Below, piece by piece: positions 11,504-25,289 of a stretch of DNA of 64,000 nucleotides. The notes beneath the pieces were generated by a model. That model saw only the letters and a program-made list of their open reading frames with translations, was not told where the DNA came from and did not search any database. The stretch lies in assembly GCA_029465975.1 (NCBI GenBank), contig CM055756.1:12898358-12962357 (forward strand), written 5' to 3'. This DNA comes from Dallia pectoralis. Its lineage: Eukaryota; Chordata; Actinopteri; Esociformes; Umbridae. Numbering within the stretch: the first letter of the stretch is position 1; each line of letters opens with the position of its first letter. Made by a program: the position numbers and the translations under genes.

Positions 11504-13338
11504 GGACAGAATCTTAACTATAAAACTATAATAAGGCATGTAATGGTATTTATCATCTATATTTAACTCTAATAAGGCATGTAATGGTATATATCATCTA
11601 TATTTAACTATAATAAGGCATGTAATGGTATTTATCATCTATATTTAACTATAATAAGGCATGTAATGGTATATATCATCTTTATTTAACTATAATAAGG
11701 CATGTAATGGTATTTATCATCTATATTTAACTCTAATAAGGCATGTAATGGTATATATCATCTATATTTAACTATAATAAGGCATGTAATGGTATTTATC
11801 ATCTATATTTAACTATAATAAGGCATGTAATGGTATATATCATCTTTATTTAACTATAATAAGGCATGTAATGGTATTTATCATCTATATTTAACTATAA
11901 TAAGGCATGTAATTATATTTATCATCTATATTTAACTATAATAAGGCATGTAATGGTATATATCATCTATATTTAACTATAATAAGGCATGTAATGGTAT
12001 TTATCATCTATATTTAACTATAATAAGGCATGTAATGGTATATATCATCTTTATTTAACTATAATAAGGCATGTAATGGTATTTATCATCTATATTTAAC
12101 TATAATAAGGCATGTAATTATATTTATCATCTATATTTAACTATAATAAGGCATGTAATGGTATTTATCATCTATATTTAACTCTAATAAGGCATGTAAT
12201 GGTATTTATCATCTATATTTAACAATAATAAGGCATGTAATGTTATATATCATCTATATTTAACTATAATAAGGCATGTAATGGTATATATCATCTATAT
12301 TTAACTATAATAAGGCATGTAATGGTATATATCATCTATATTTAACTATAATAAGGCATGTAATGGTATATATCATTTATATTTAACTATAATAAGGCAT
12401 GTAATGGTATATATCATCTATATTTAACTATAATAAGGCATGTAATGGTATATATCATCTATATTTAACTATAATAAGGCATGTAATGGTATTTATCATC
12501 TATATTTAACAATAATAAGGCATGTAATGGTATTTATCATCTATATTTAACAATAATAAGGCATGTAATGGTATTTATCATCTATATTTAACTATAATAA
12601 GGCATGTAATGGTATATATCATCTTTATTTAACTATAATAAGGCATGTAATGGTATATATCATCTTTATTTAACTCTAATAAGGCATGTAATGGTATATA
12701 TCATCTATATTTAACTATAATAAGGCATGTAATGGTATATATCATCTTTATTTAACTATAATAAGGCATGTAATGGTATATATCATCTTTATTTAACTAT
12801 AATAAGGCATGTAATGGTATATATCATCTATATTTAACTATAATAAGGCATGTAATGGTATTTATCATCTATATTTAACAATAATAAGGCATGTAATGGT
12901 ATATATCATCTATATTTAACTATAATAAGGCATGTAATGGTATTTATCATCTATATTTAACTATAATAAGGCATGTAATGGTATTTATCATCTATATTTA
13001 ACTATAATAAGGCATGTAATGGTATATATGATCTATATTTAACTATAATAAGGCATGTAATGGTATTTATCATCTATATTTAACAATAATAAGGCATGTA
13101 ATGGTATATATCATCTATATTTAACTATAATAAGGCATGTAATGGTATATATGATCTATATTTAACTATAATAAGGCATGTAATGGTATATATCATCTTT
13201 ATTTAACTATAATAAGGCATGTAATGGTATTTATCATCTATATTTAACTATAATAAGGCATGTAATTATATTTATCATCTATATTTAACTATAATAAGGC
13301 ATGTAATGGTATTTATCATCTATATTTAACTATAATAA
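11504..13338. repeat. 41-bp AT-rich minisatellite between AMDHD2 and ATP6V0C
   Basis: About 45 copies of a 41-bp unit with AATAAGGCATGTAATGGTAT. Variants (TATATATC/TATTTATC, CTATATT/CTTTATT) recur in blocks, which suggests multi-unit duplication. It has the same period as the exon 1 array but an unrelated sequence. Confidence 0.96.
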
Positions 13339-13344
13339 GTTAAG

Positions 13345-14470
13345 TATGCTGTGAATACGTGCTTAAACAGTAACCGTATGCTCTGAATACGTGCTTAAAC
13401 AGTAACCGTATGCTCTGAATACGTGCATAAACAGTATGCTGTGAATACGTGCTTAAACAGTATGCTCTGAATACGTGCTTAAACAGTATGCTCTGAATAC
13501 GTGCTTAAACAGTATGCTCTGAATACGTGCTTAAACAGTATGTTGTGAATACGTGCTTAAACAGTAACCGTATGCTCTGAATACGTGCTTAAACAGTAAC
13601 AGTATGCTCTGAATACGTGCTTAAACAGTAACAGTATGCTGTGAATACGTGCTTAAACAGTATGCTCTGAATACGTGCTTAAACAGTAACAGTATGCTCT
13701 GAATACGTGCTTAAACAGTATGCTCTGAATACGTGCTTAAACAGTATGCTCTGAATACGTGCTTAAACAGTAACAGTATGCTCTGAATACGTACTTAAAC
13801 AGTAACAGTATGCTGTGAATACGTGCTTAAACAGTATGCTCTGAATACGTGCTTAAACAGTATGCTCTGAATACGTGCTTAAACAGTAACAGTATGCTGT
13901 GAATACGTGCTTAAACAGTATGCTCTGAATACGTGCTTAAACAGTAACAGTATGCTCTGAATACGTGCTTAAACAGTATGCTGTGAATACGAGCTTAAAC
14001 AGTATGCTGTGAATACGTGCTTAAACAGTATGCTCTGAATACGTGCTTAAACAGTATGCTCTGAATACGTGCTTAAACAGTATGCTGTGAATACGAGCTT
14101 AAACAGTATGTTGTGAATACGTGCTTAAACAGTAACAGTATGCTCTGAATACGTGCTTAAACAGTATGCTGTGAATACGTGCTTAAACAGTAACAGTATG
14201 CTCTGAATACGTGCTTAAACAGTATGCTGTGAATACGTGCTTAAACAGTATGCTCTGAATACGTGCTTAAACAGTATGCTGTGAATACGAGCTTAAACAG
14301 TATGTTGTGAATACGTGCTTAAACAGTATGCTCTGAATACGTGCTTAAACAGTATGCTGTGAATACGTGCTTAAACAGTATGCTCTGAATACGTGCTTAA
14401 ACAGTATGCTCTGAATACGTGCTTAAACAGTACGCTGTGAATACGTGCTTAAACAGTATGCTGTGAATAT
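13345..14470. repeat. 26/32-bp minisatellite between AMDHD2 and ATP6V0C
   Basis: About 40 copies of a 26-bp unit (TGAATACGTGCTTAAACAG plus TATGCTC or TATGCTG). Many copies carry an extra 6 bp (TAACAG or TAACCG), giving 32 bp. It starts right after the 41-bp array. Confidence 0.95.
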
Positions 14471-15170
14471 GCTCTAGTTTCACCAGGCGGCGTCACTCTC
14501 CGGCGTTTATTATATGGGTCAATGCGTCTATTCGCCATTTAGCCTGGCTTTGTAATATACTAAATGAAATAAAAAATATAAGAATTACGTGACGACTTTC
14601 CCACGACTTTCAGATAGAGACATACTTCAGTACATCGTAATCTCGACTGGCATCCGCGCATTTGAAAAGGATTTTTAGTTTTCTAACGATTGTTTAAAAG
14701 TTAATTTGTTGCATAATTTATACTCAAATCACTGATCTAGATTTAGTCAAATTTCTAATGCAATTCCAAAGTTTCGTTCAATAGTGCACTATAACGAGAA
14801 TTGGATCCTATTTGGGATATAACCAGGGTGTCTTCATGGGATATGCTGCAACTCTGCCATCTAGTGGTGAGTTAGTAATATGCCCCTGAAACTGGGCCTG
14901 TGATCCATTTGTTCTGGTTTTTGGGAGGATTGACACACTATTTGAATCATCATCATCACTGAGTATATATTTTTTTTCTGGGGAACAATAGGTGGTCAGT
15001 ACACATTTATTTAGATCGTTCATCAAGTTACTGCACAAGACAACGAATGACATTAACCACATGAATATGTCATGTACCACAATCCAGAGGTTCCCCAAAC
15101 GTCTGTTGTTGTTACAAACCATTTGTTAGTTCCATTTGCATGAGTTGGGGACCAGAATATAACCATAAGA
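14471..15170. other. Intergenic sequence with no recognised feature
   Basis: Mixed, mostly AT-rich sequence between two arrays. I see no exon of a known gene, no clear transposon end and no structured RNA here. Confidence 0.5.
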
Positions 15171-15464
15171 CACTGCATCTGGGCATATTACTGGAGCAGG
15201 AGGGTAGGTGTGGTATCTGGGGTTGGGTCACTGCATCTGGGCATATTACTGGAGCAGGAGGGTAGGTGTGGTATCTGGGGTTGGGTCACTGCATCTGGGC
15301 ATATTACTGGAGCAGGAGGGTAGGTGTGGTATCTGGGGTTGGGTCACTGCATCTGGGCATATTACTGGAGCAGGAGGGTAGGTGTGGTATCTGGGGTTGG
15401 GTCACTGCATCTGGGCATATTACTGGAGCAGGAGGGTAGGTGTGGTATCTGGGGTTGGGTCACG
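15171..15464. repeat. 58-bp tandem repeat, five copies
   Basis: Five almost identical 58-bp copies with GCATCTGGGCATATTACTGG and GGTAGGTGTGGTATCTGGGG. The copies are too alike to be old. Confidence 0.95.
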
Positions 15465-15692
15465 TTCAGACAGTCATGTGACTTAGCCTTATGTTGGAAT
15501 GAAGACAGAGGGCCTGGGCTTCCCTCTTAGCCGTGGTATATTGGAAATATATCACAGGAATCAAACTACTCATACATTTCCGACAGATCTTCATACAACG
15601 GATATTCTTTGAAGACAGAGATATCGGGTTAGATGATTGATTGGTAGACAGTTTCTGTTAAGAAGGCACTGTGTTGCAATGAAAAACTGTAG

Positions 15693-16650
15693 ACATCCAC
15701 CTGTACATCTACCTGCACATCCCCCTGTACATCCACCTGCACATCCACCTGTACATCCACCTGCACATCCACCTGTACATCCACCTGTACACCCACCTGC
15801 ACATCCACCTGTACATCCACCTGTACACCCACCTGTACATACACCTGTACATCCCCCTGTAAATCCACCTGCACATCCACCTGCACATCCACCTGTACAT
15901 CCACCTGTACACCCACCTGCACATCCACCTGTACATCCACCTGTACACCCACCTGTACATACACCTGTACATCCCCCTGCACATCCACCTGCACATCCAC
16001 CTGCACACCCACCTGCACATCCCCCTGTACACCCACCTGCACATCCCCCTGTACACCCACCTGCACATCCCCCTGTACATCCACCTGTACATCCCCCTGC
16101 ACACCCACCTGTACATACACCTGTACATCCCCCTGCACATCCACCTGCACATCCACCTGTACACCCACCTGCACATCCCCCTGTACATCCACCTGCACAT
16201 CCCCCTGTACATCCACCTGTACATCCCCCTGTACATCCACCTGTACATCCCCCTGTACATCCACTTGTACACCCACCTGCACATCCACCTGTACACCCAC
16301 CTGTACATCCACCTGTACATCCACCTGTACATCCACCTGCACATACACCTGCACATCCCCCTGTACACCCACCTGCACATCCCCCTGTACATCCACCTTT
16401 ACATCCCCCTGTACATCCACCTGTACATCCACCTGTACACCCACCTGTACATCCACTTGTACATCCACCTGTACATCCACCTGTACATCCCCCTGTACAT
16501 CCACTTGTACATCCCCCTGTACATCCACTTGTACACCCACCTGTACATCCACCTGTACACCCACCTGTACATCCACCTGCACATACACCTGCACATCCAC
16601 CTGTACATCCCCCCTGTACATCCACCTGTACATCCACCTGTACATCCCAT
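15693..16650. repeat. 12-bp minisatellite (ACATCCACCTGT type)
   Basis: About 80 copies of a 12-bp unit with C/T and A/C variants (ACATCCACCTGT, ACATCCACCTGC, ACATCCCCCTGT, ACACCCACCTGT). Because 12 is a multiple of 3 and the unit lacks stops, several frames on both strands stay open for 200-370 codons. It lies about 200 bp upstream of the ATP6V0C promoter region. Confidence 0.96.
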
Positions 16651-16849
16651 AACCAGACAGACATGAACAGACTCAGCCAGCAACGGACCATGGCATTATG
16701 ACAACAAAATAAGGACATATTCTTGTTTATTTAAATGATATTAAACTGGGTAAATCTTTCTTGTTAATACATTCTATTTTCCGAAAATAGTCTTTGGATT
16801 CTTTCCCGAAAGAAATAGTTATGAAATAACAGGCACAATAATTTGTGAC

Positions 16850-17081
16850 ACCCCTATATCGAGCGAATGGACCCGCCCTGTGGACTGATCATGTGACATT
16901 GACCATATCGCCATTTTCTTCTGCTCTACCGGGGGTCTTGTGAGGAGGTTGCTTGTTCGTGTCCTGTTTAATGTCATAAGCCCTTGCATTTGATAGGATT
17001 GTGAATTGACAGAACCGTTGACTGTAAACCCGTTGGTGTGTTTTTATTATCAGTACTGTAACGTTTACCGGAACCGGAATC
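16850..17081 (+). promoter_or_regulatory. ATP6V0C: ATP6V0C promoter and 5' UTR region
   Basis: Directly upstream of the ATP6V0C ATG. It holds TCATGTGAC at 16889-16897, an M-box/CLEAR-like E-box of the type bound by MITF/TFE factors, and CGCCATTTT at 16909-16917, a YY1-like core. A GC box-like CCCGCCC is at 16872-16878. No TATA box stands out. The motifs are visible, but their use and the start site are inferred from knowledge of V-ATPase gene control. Confidence 0.55.
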
Positions 17082-20000
17082 ATGTCCTCAGATATCCCGG
17101 ATTACTCTCCGTTTTTCGCAGTGATGGGAGCCTCTGCGGCCATGGTTTTTAGTGGTAACTATCAAAAATACTTTAATCAAATGCATCATTCATGTCTTTA
17201 ATCTCATTTGAAAGGTCTACTATTGGAATGGTAGTAGATGTGAAGGTGGTTACGTTAAATAAACTCAAGGATGTGGTTGTTGTAGTTCTCTAATAATGGT
17301 GACGGTGTTTGATTCACACAGCAGGTGACCATCTGGTGATATGTGAGGTGTGTGGGGTATGTCCTCATCTGTGTTAAACTAGTTAAATAAATACCATCTG
17401 GTGATATGTGAGGTGTGTGGAGTATGTCCTCATCTGTATTAAACTAGTTAAATAAATACCATCTGGTGATATGTGAGGTGTGTGGGGTATGTCCTCATCT
17501 GTGTTAAACTAGTTAAATAAATACCATCTGGTGATATGTGAGGTGTGTGGGGTATGTCCTCATCTGTATTAAACTAGTTAAATAAATACCATCTGGTGAT
17601 ATGTGAGGTGTGTGGGGTATGTCCTCATCTGTATTAAACTAGTTAAATAAATACCATCTGGTGATATGTGAGGTGTGTGGGGTATGTCCTCATCTGTATT
17701 AAACTAGTTAAATAAATACCATCTGGTGATATGTGAGGTGTGTGGGGTATGTCCTCATCTGTATTAAACTAGTTAAATAAATACCATCTGGTGATATGTG
17801 AGGTGTGTGGGGTATGTCCTCATCTGTATTAAACTAGTTAAATAAATACCATCTGGTGATATGTGAGGTGTGTGGGGTATGTCCTCATCTGTATTAAACT
17901 AGTTAAATAAATACCATCTGGTGATATGTGAGGTGTGTGGGGTATGTCCTCATCTGTATTAAACTAGTTAAATAAATACCATCTGGTGATATGTGAGGTG
18001 TGTGGGGTATGTCCTCATCTGTATTAAACTAGTTAAATAAATACCATCTGGTGATATGTGAGGTGTGTGGGGTATGTCCTCATCTGTATTAAACTAGTTA
18101 AATAAATACCATCTGGTGATATGTGAGGTGTGTGGGGTATGTCCTCATCTGTATTAAACTAGTTAAATAAATACCATCTGGTGATATGTGAGGTGTGTGG
18201 GGTATGTCCTCATCTGTATTAAACTAGTTAAATAAATACCATCTGGTGATATGTGAGGTGTGTGGGGTATGTCCTCATCTGTATTAAACTAGTTAAATAA
18301 ATACCATCTGGTGATATGTGAGGTGTGTGGGGTATGTCCTCATCTGTATTAAACTAGTTAAATAAATACCATCTGGTGATATGTGAGGTGTGTGGGGTAT
18401 GTCCTCATCTGTATTAAACTAGTTAAATAAATACCATCTGGTGATATGTGAGGTGTGTGGGGTATGTCCTCATCTGTATTAAACTAGTTAAATAAATACC
18501 ATCTGGTGATATGTGAGGTGTGTGGGGTATGTCCTCATCTGTATTAAACTAGTTAAATAAATACCATCTGGTGATATGTGAGGTGTGTGGGGTATGTCCT
18601 CATCTGTATTAAACTAGTTAAATAAATACCATCTGGTGATATGTGAGGTGTGTGGGGTATGTCCTCATCTGTATTAAACTAGTTAAATAAATACCATCTG
18701 GTGATATGTGAGGTGTGTGGGGTATGTCCTCATCTGTATTAAACTAGTTAAATAAATACCATCTGGTGATATGTGAGGTGTGTGGGGTATGTCCTCATCT
18801 GTATTAAACTAGTTAAATAAATACCATCTGGTGATATGTGAGGTGTGTGGGGTATGTCCTCATCTGTATTAAACTAGTTAAATAAATACCATCTGGTGAT
18901 ATGTGAGGTGTGTGGGGTATGTCCTCATCTGTATTAAACTAGTTAAATAAATACCATCTGGTGATATGTGAGGTGTGTGGGGTATGTCCTCATCTGTATT
19001 AAACTAGTTAAATAAATACCATCTGGTGATATGTGAGGTGTGTGGGGTATGTCCTCATCTGTATTAAACTAGTTAAATAAATACCATCTGGTGATATGTG
19101 AGGTGTGTGGGGTATGTCCTCATCTGTATTAAACTAGTTAAATAAATACCATCTGGTGATATGTGAGGTGTGTGGGGTATGTCCTCATCTGTATTAAACT
19201 AGTTAAATAAATACCATCTGGTGATATGTGAGGTGTGTGGGGTATGTCCTCATCTGTATTAAACTAGTTAAATAAATACCATCTGGTGATATGTGAGGTG
19301 TGTGGGGTATGTCCTCATCTGTATTAAACTAGTTAAATAAATACCATCTGGTGATATGTGAGGTGTGTGGGGTATGTCCTCATCTGTATTAAACTAGTTA
19401 AATAAATACCATCTGGTGATATGTGAGGTGTGTGGGGTATGTCCTCATCTGTATTAAACTAGTTAAATAAATACCATCTGGTGATATGTGAGGTGTGTGG
19501 GGTATGTCCTCATCTGTATTAAACTAGTTAAATAAATACCATCTGGTGATATGTGAGGTGTGTGGGGTATGTCCTCATCTGTATTAAACTAGTTAAATAA
19601 ATACCATCTGGTGATATGTGAGGTGTGTGGGGTATGTCCTCATCTGTATTAAACTAGTTAAATAAATACCATCTGGTGATATGTGAGGTGTGTGGGGTAT
19701 GTCCTCATCTGTATTAAACTAGTTAAATAAATACCATCTGGTGATATGTGAGGTGTGTGGGGTATGTCCTCATCTGTATTAAACTAGTTAAATAAATACC
19801 ATCTGGTGATATGTGAGGTGTGTGGGGTATGTCCTCATCTGTATTAAACTAGTTAAATAAATACCATCTGGTGATATGTGAGGTGTGTGGGGTATGTCCT
19901 CATCTGTATTAAACTAGTTAAATAAATACCATCTGGTGATATGTGAGGTGTGTGGGGTATGTCCTCATCTGTATTAAACTAGTTAAATAAATACCATCTG

Positions 20001-23000
20001 GTGATATGTGAGGTGTGTGGGGTATGTCCTCATCTGTATTAAACTAGTTAAATAAATACCATCTGGTGATATGTGAGGTGTGTGGGGTATGTCCTCATCT
20101 GTATTAAACTAGTTAAATAAATACCATCTGGTGATATGTGAGGTGTGTGGGGTATGTCCTCATCTGTATTAAACTAGTTAAATAAATACCATCTGGTGAT
20201 ATGTGAGGTGTGTGGGGTATGTCCTCATCTGTATTAAACTAGTTAAATAAATACCATCTGGTGATATGTGAGGTGTGTGGGGTATGTCCTCATCTGTATT
20301 AAACTAGTTAAATAAATACCATCTGGTGATATGTGAGGTGTGTGGGGTATGTCCTCATCTGTATTAAACTAGTTAAATAAATACCATCTGGTGATATGTG
20401 AGGTGTGTGGGGTATGTCCTCATCTGTATTAAACTAGTTAAATAAATACCATCTGGTGATATGTGAGGTGTGTGGGGTATGTCCTCATCTGTATTAAACT
20501 AGTTAAATAAATACCATCTGGTGATATGTGAGGTGTGTGGGGTATGTCCTCATCTGTATTAAACTAGTTAAATAAATACCATCTGGTGATATGTGAGGTG
20601 TGTGGGGTATGTCCTCATCTGTATTAAACTAGTTAAATAAATACCATCTGGTGATATGTGAGGTGTGTGGGGTATGTCCTCATCTGTATTAAACTAGTTA
20701 AATAAATACCATCTGGTGATATGTGAGGTGTGTGGGGTATGTCCTCATCTGTATTAAACTAGTTAAATAAATACCATCTGGTGATATGTGAGGTGTGTGG
20801 GGTATGTCCTCATCTGTATTAAACTAGTTAAATAAATACCATCTGGTGATATGTGAGGTGTGTGGGGTATGTCCTCATCTGTATTAAACTAGTTAAATAA
20901 ATACCATCTGGTGATATGTGAGGTGTGTGGAGTATGTCCTCATCTGTATTAAACTAGTTAAATAAATACCATCTGGTGATATGTGAGGTGTGTGGGGTAT
21001 GTCCTCATCTGTATTAAACTAGTTAAATAAATACCATCTGGTGATGTGTGGGGTGTGGGGTATGTCCTCATCTGTATTAAACTAGTTAAATAAATACCAT
21101 CTGGTGATATGTGAGGTGTGTGGGGTATGTCCTCATCTGTATTAAACTAGTTAAATAAATACCATCTGGTGATATGTGAGGTGTGTGGGGTATGTCCTCA
21201 TCTGTATTAAACTAGTTAAATAAATACCATCTGGTGATATGTGAGGTGTGTGGGGTATGTCCTCATCTGTATTAAACTAGTTAAATAAATACCATCTGGT
21301 GATATGTGAGGTGTGTGGGGTATGTCCTCATCTGTATTAAACTAGTTAAATAAATACCATCTGGTGATATGTGAGGTGTGTGGGGTATGTCCTCATCTGT
21401 ATTAAACTAGTTAAATAAATACCATCTGGTGATATGTGAGGTGTGTGGGGTATGTCCTCATCTGTGTTAAACTAGTTAAATAAATACCATCTGGTGATAT
21501 GTGAGGTGTGTGGGGTATGTCCTCATCTGTGTTAAACTAGTTAAATAAATACCATCTGGTGATATGTGAGGTGTGTGGAGTATGTCCTCATCTGTATTAA
21601 ACTAGTTAAATAAATACCATCTGGTGAGGTGTGTGGGGTATGTCCTCATGTCATCTGTGTGTAACTAGTTAACTTGTTTTGTGGTGTGTTTGAGCGACTA
21701 GTCTACCAGGTCGATTAAATAAACACCTTGGTACCCTACTGGAGTCCTAACTATACGCACTTAAGGGTACCTAGGCCTTCATACATATCATATTATGGTG
21801 CTTTTGTTAATTTATTCAGTTTCCCAAGCAGTCGTGACCTCACTAGTCATATGACAGCGGGTTTAAAGACTGCTGGGTGGAGTTGAAGCCTGCGTGAAGG
21901 AGACGTTTTAAAACACTTTAATACGAGCTACAATGTTTATCGCTGACCTTGGCAAATAAAACATTTGACATCAAAGGAGATAAATTGCATTAAGTCCGTT
22001 TTTGACACGACTCTAATCAAATGAAATTTAATTTGTAGCTACCCTAACTGCCATAGCAGGGCTTCTTAAACTCTGCATGTAAGAGGTGGGTTGTGAATTA
22101 CAAGAGGGTAGAATTCACACATTTGTGTTTGGACATTGGTTCGTTTATAATGTGGATGTATACTGAAACCGTTAAAAGATCCCCAATGTAGAGTATTGGC
22201 TCCAGACGTTCAACATTTATTTATATATGTATTATTTTTTGTCCACTAACATTACTGAGATTTTGTTTAACGTAATGTGTTTTCGAGATATAAATAAAGG
22301 ACATTTCACCACTGGCCAATTGCTAGCATCAAATCGAGGCATTTTTACAGGTAGAGTGAGAACAGCCAGTTTGGTTTCTCTAATTTGAGGAATATAGGCA
22401 GGTTAAACCAGACTCTGGTTTTGTACTACATGGTTGTATCCCAATCATTACACATTCCAAAAGTGTGCACTTGCTCACTAACCTGACGCTGATTTGAAAT
22501 TGGTGGATTACAGTAGTATCGAAGTTTACCTGCACACACTCTGCCTGTATTGTTGCTGTGAAGTCAGTATTTTATTTGTCAAATGCACTGAAACACATAG
22601 CGGCATTTTGAACCAAATTCATAAGACGTGACACGTTACATCTACGGCTGTGCAATACATAGAATTTTAGATTTCAGTTACGATTATAAAAACAAAATAA
22701 TTGAGCAAAAACGATTAGTGTGATTCATTCAGAATTGTGCCATTTTTCTTCACTACTGTGATTTTGCTCCTCTTTAAAACACCAAACTCACTCTCCCTGG
22801 GCGGTTTTCCTCCTGCTCAAACGCAATGTTTGAAATATCGCTACTAAATAATTGAGGATAAATGTATTTTTGACAATTCGACATTTACAAATCTTTTATC
22901 CACGTCGTTCATAACTGGAGTTTTAAGTGTATTTATTTTGTCTGTAGGTTACAATACAACAAAGAAGGAAATTACAACAATAAACACAATTAAACCAGAT

Positions 23001-24005
23001 GGGGAACAAATTCACAATTGTCCGTCTTGCATATAGTAGAACCTCGAAAATCAAAGAGAAAATACAAAATCAAAAGGCAATCTTTAACCCTAACGTCTGA
23101 CAGATGTAATGAAGCTGTTTCCAGATTCAGTGGATTTTTTGTTTTACTATTCATTACAGCTACTGGCTGGTATATGTTGAATATTGTTTATCTAAATGTT
23201 AAATATAAATCCGTAGACTGTGGTATATGTTGAATATAGTTTATCTAAATGTCAAATATCAAGCAGTTATCAGTAGACTGTGGTATATTTTGAATATAGT
23301 TTATATAAATATCAAGCAGTTATCAGTAGTCTGTGGTATATGTTGAATATAGTTTATATAAATGGTCTTTCCTCTTTTCTGACAGCGTTGGGTGCAGCCT
23401 ATGGCACAGCTAAGAGTGGCACTGGCATCGCTGCCATGTCTGTGATGCGTCCTGAGCTCATTATGAAGTCCATCATTCCTGTGGTTATGGCTGGTATCAT
23501 CGCCATATATGGACTGGTGGTGGCAGTTCTCATTGCCAACAACATCTCTGAAAAAGTCACTCTTTACAAGTAAGACCTGAAACAGTAGAACTGCTAGTTG
23601 CTAAACTCTAGCACCAGGTACTGCATGTCTCAAATGATTTGAATGATAGTAATTGGCTATTTAATGCACCATATAACATTGGTGGATTTTCTCTGGTGTT
23701 CTTTTTCAGTAGGGTTGGAATTGTTAAACATCTGGGACCGGCTGGTCTGTGATCTCTGACCCCAAGGACTTTGGTTTTAAATCCCCTCTTTCTCTTGTAG
23801 GAGTTTCCTCCACCTGGGTGCTGGGCTCAGTGTGGGTCTCAGCGGACTGGCAGCAGGGTTCGCCATCGGCATTGTGGGCGACGCAGGCGTTCGTGGTACA
23901 GCCCAGCAGCCCCGGCTTTTTGTGGGAATGATTCTGATTCTGATCTTTGCAGAAGTCTTGGGGCTTTACGGCCTAATTGTGGCTCTCATCCTCTCCACAA
24001 AATAA
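17082..24005 (+). CDS. ATP6V0C: V-type proton ATPase 16-kDa proteolipid subunit c
   Basis: Membrane rotor subunit of the V-ATPase V0 sector that carries protons in endosomes, lysosomes and other acidic compartments. Exons 17082-17154, 23386-23569 and 23801-24005 join in phase to 153 codons plus TAA; the human protein has 155 aa. The exon 1 product (FFAVMGASAAMVFS) joins ALGAAYGTAKSGTG. Four hydrophobic helices are visible. The essential proton-carrying Glu137 is in helix 4 (LILIFAEVLGLYG). Only the first ten or so residues differ much from the mammalian protein, as is usual. Intron 1 is over 6 kb, mostly a 65-bp array. The gene is head to head with AMDHD2. Confidence 0.98.
17329..21660. repeat. 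4.3-kb, 65-bp minisatellite in ATP6V0C intron 1
   Basis: About 66 copies of a 65-bp unit with ACCATCTGGTGATATGTGAG and TCCTCATCTGTATTAAACTA. Long runs of copies are identical. Variants (GTGTTAAAC, GTGGAGTATG, one shortened copy near 21040) gather at the two ends, the expected pattern for an array made uniform from the middle. It contains GAG|GTGTGT on the gene strand but lies about 170 bp from exon 1 and is not an exon copy. Confidence 0.98.
21661..23170. other. ATP6V0C intron 1, unique AT-rich sequence
   Basis: No exon, transposon coding part or array was recognised in this 1.5 kb. Confidence 0.5.
23171..23365. repeat. Imperfect ~60-bp repeat before ATP6V0C exon 2
   Basis: Three to four imperfect copies with TGTGGTATATGTTGAATATA and TATCAAGCAGTTATCAGTAG, ending about 20 bp before the exon 2 acceptor. 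The acceptor itself is not copied. Confidence 0.8.
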
Positions 24006-24849
24006 TAAAATGAATAATTAGTGATGAGTCATACTGTCCGTGTACGCCGATCCATTCCATATGTAAAGAAATAATAAATAATGAACAAACTGGAGAATTG
24101 GCTGATGCCCAGTTCCAAATCAACTCCCCTCAGCCTCCATTTAGACACAATGGGTTTGGATGGTCAAGCCACCTACATACATTTCTTATTCAAACCTGTC
24201 ATCTATGAGTAGGAAGTATTATGGCTTGTGTCCCAATTGACACTAGATTCTATAAATGGTGCACTAATTCTGATCGGTCATAGGGCGCTGGTCAAAAGTA
24301 GAACACACTATGGTGGAACATTTGGGAGTGTTTGGGGTATTGGTCTGGAAGCTATATGTGTCCTCTATACTTTTTCTGCTGTATCTTTCTTTAATAAGGG
24401 CCTTAAGTCCCAGTAGTACCTCTTGTAAATTTGCTCTGTAAATGTAGTGTCCTGTTTGTGCTTGAGTATAAGAGTTTACCCCAATCCTACAGCTTCTTAC
24501 ATTTGTATATGTGGTTTTTTGGTTACTGTTGTTTATGTCCAGAGAGCTGACTGTTGGACAAACCTTTTGTATTTTTTCTTTTTTTTTTTTTTTCTTGGGA
24601 CCATTTTCACATTTGTGGCAGAGGACCTTTCTAATAAGGAAATGGAGAAAAAAAGTCACAAAATTATTTATGAAGCTCTTCAAATGTTAATGAGGCTGTT
24701 TAAATGAAACACAGTCTATATTGATTTCCCAATATGATATCTATATTATATATATCTATGTATAGCTAGATGAATTGCACTGTCTAATTGTTTTGAGTAC
24801 TTGGAATTCCTCTGGATTTATGTATCAAGTGGTTAGAATGTAGAGTGGT

Positions 24850-24920
24850 TACGCGTGTGTGTGTGTGCGTGTGTGTGTGGGTGTGGGTGGGGGGGTGTGT
24901 GTGTGTGGGTGAGAGAGTAC
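24850..24920. repeat. GT-rich microsatellite in ATP6V0C 3' UTR
   Basis: Interrupted GTGTGT/GGGTG run in the predicted 3' UTR. A separate T/C-rich tract lies near 24570-24595. Confidence 0.85.
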
Positions 24921-25043
24921 CAGTATGTTTGTCTTAACTCTAATTAGTCATTCTCAATACTCATATGTACTGTTGACCTGTAGTACCGCTGTGCCCGTGT
25001 GATTGCATTTGCTCATTGTCGGGCCTTTTCTGTCTGATTTCCA

Positions 25044-25049
25044 AATAAA
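25044..25049 (+). promoter_or_regulatory. ATP6V0C: Candidate ATP6V0C poly(A) signal
   Basis: AATAAA about 1.04 kb after the stop codon, before the L2 element begins. Other A-rich signals near 24005 and 24070 could serve shorter transcripts. Confidence 0.5.
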
Positions 25050-25289
25050 TCTCAACCTCCAAACCACCTTCATGATTTTCAGCCAGTCATTATTGGATTA
25101 TAATAGATCTGTACTTTTCTATTTAATCCAACTAGTCTCTGTTGTTACAGAACAGAACCAGGTTTTACTACAGAACTCTAACCTGGTCCTAGCACTACAG
25201 AACTCAGAATCAAGTGGAGAGTCAATATACAGATAATAGAGGATGAGGTGTCAGTTGAGAAGCATTAATATGGCAACACATTTAAGAAC

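Noticed and set aside
15591..16718. Long frames on both strands such as HPPVHPPA repeats and Cys/Gly-rich repeats
   Set aside because: A 12-bp array leaves several frames open at once. Simultaneous frames on both strands argue against coding.
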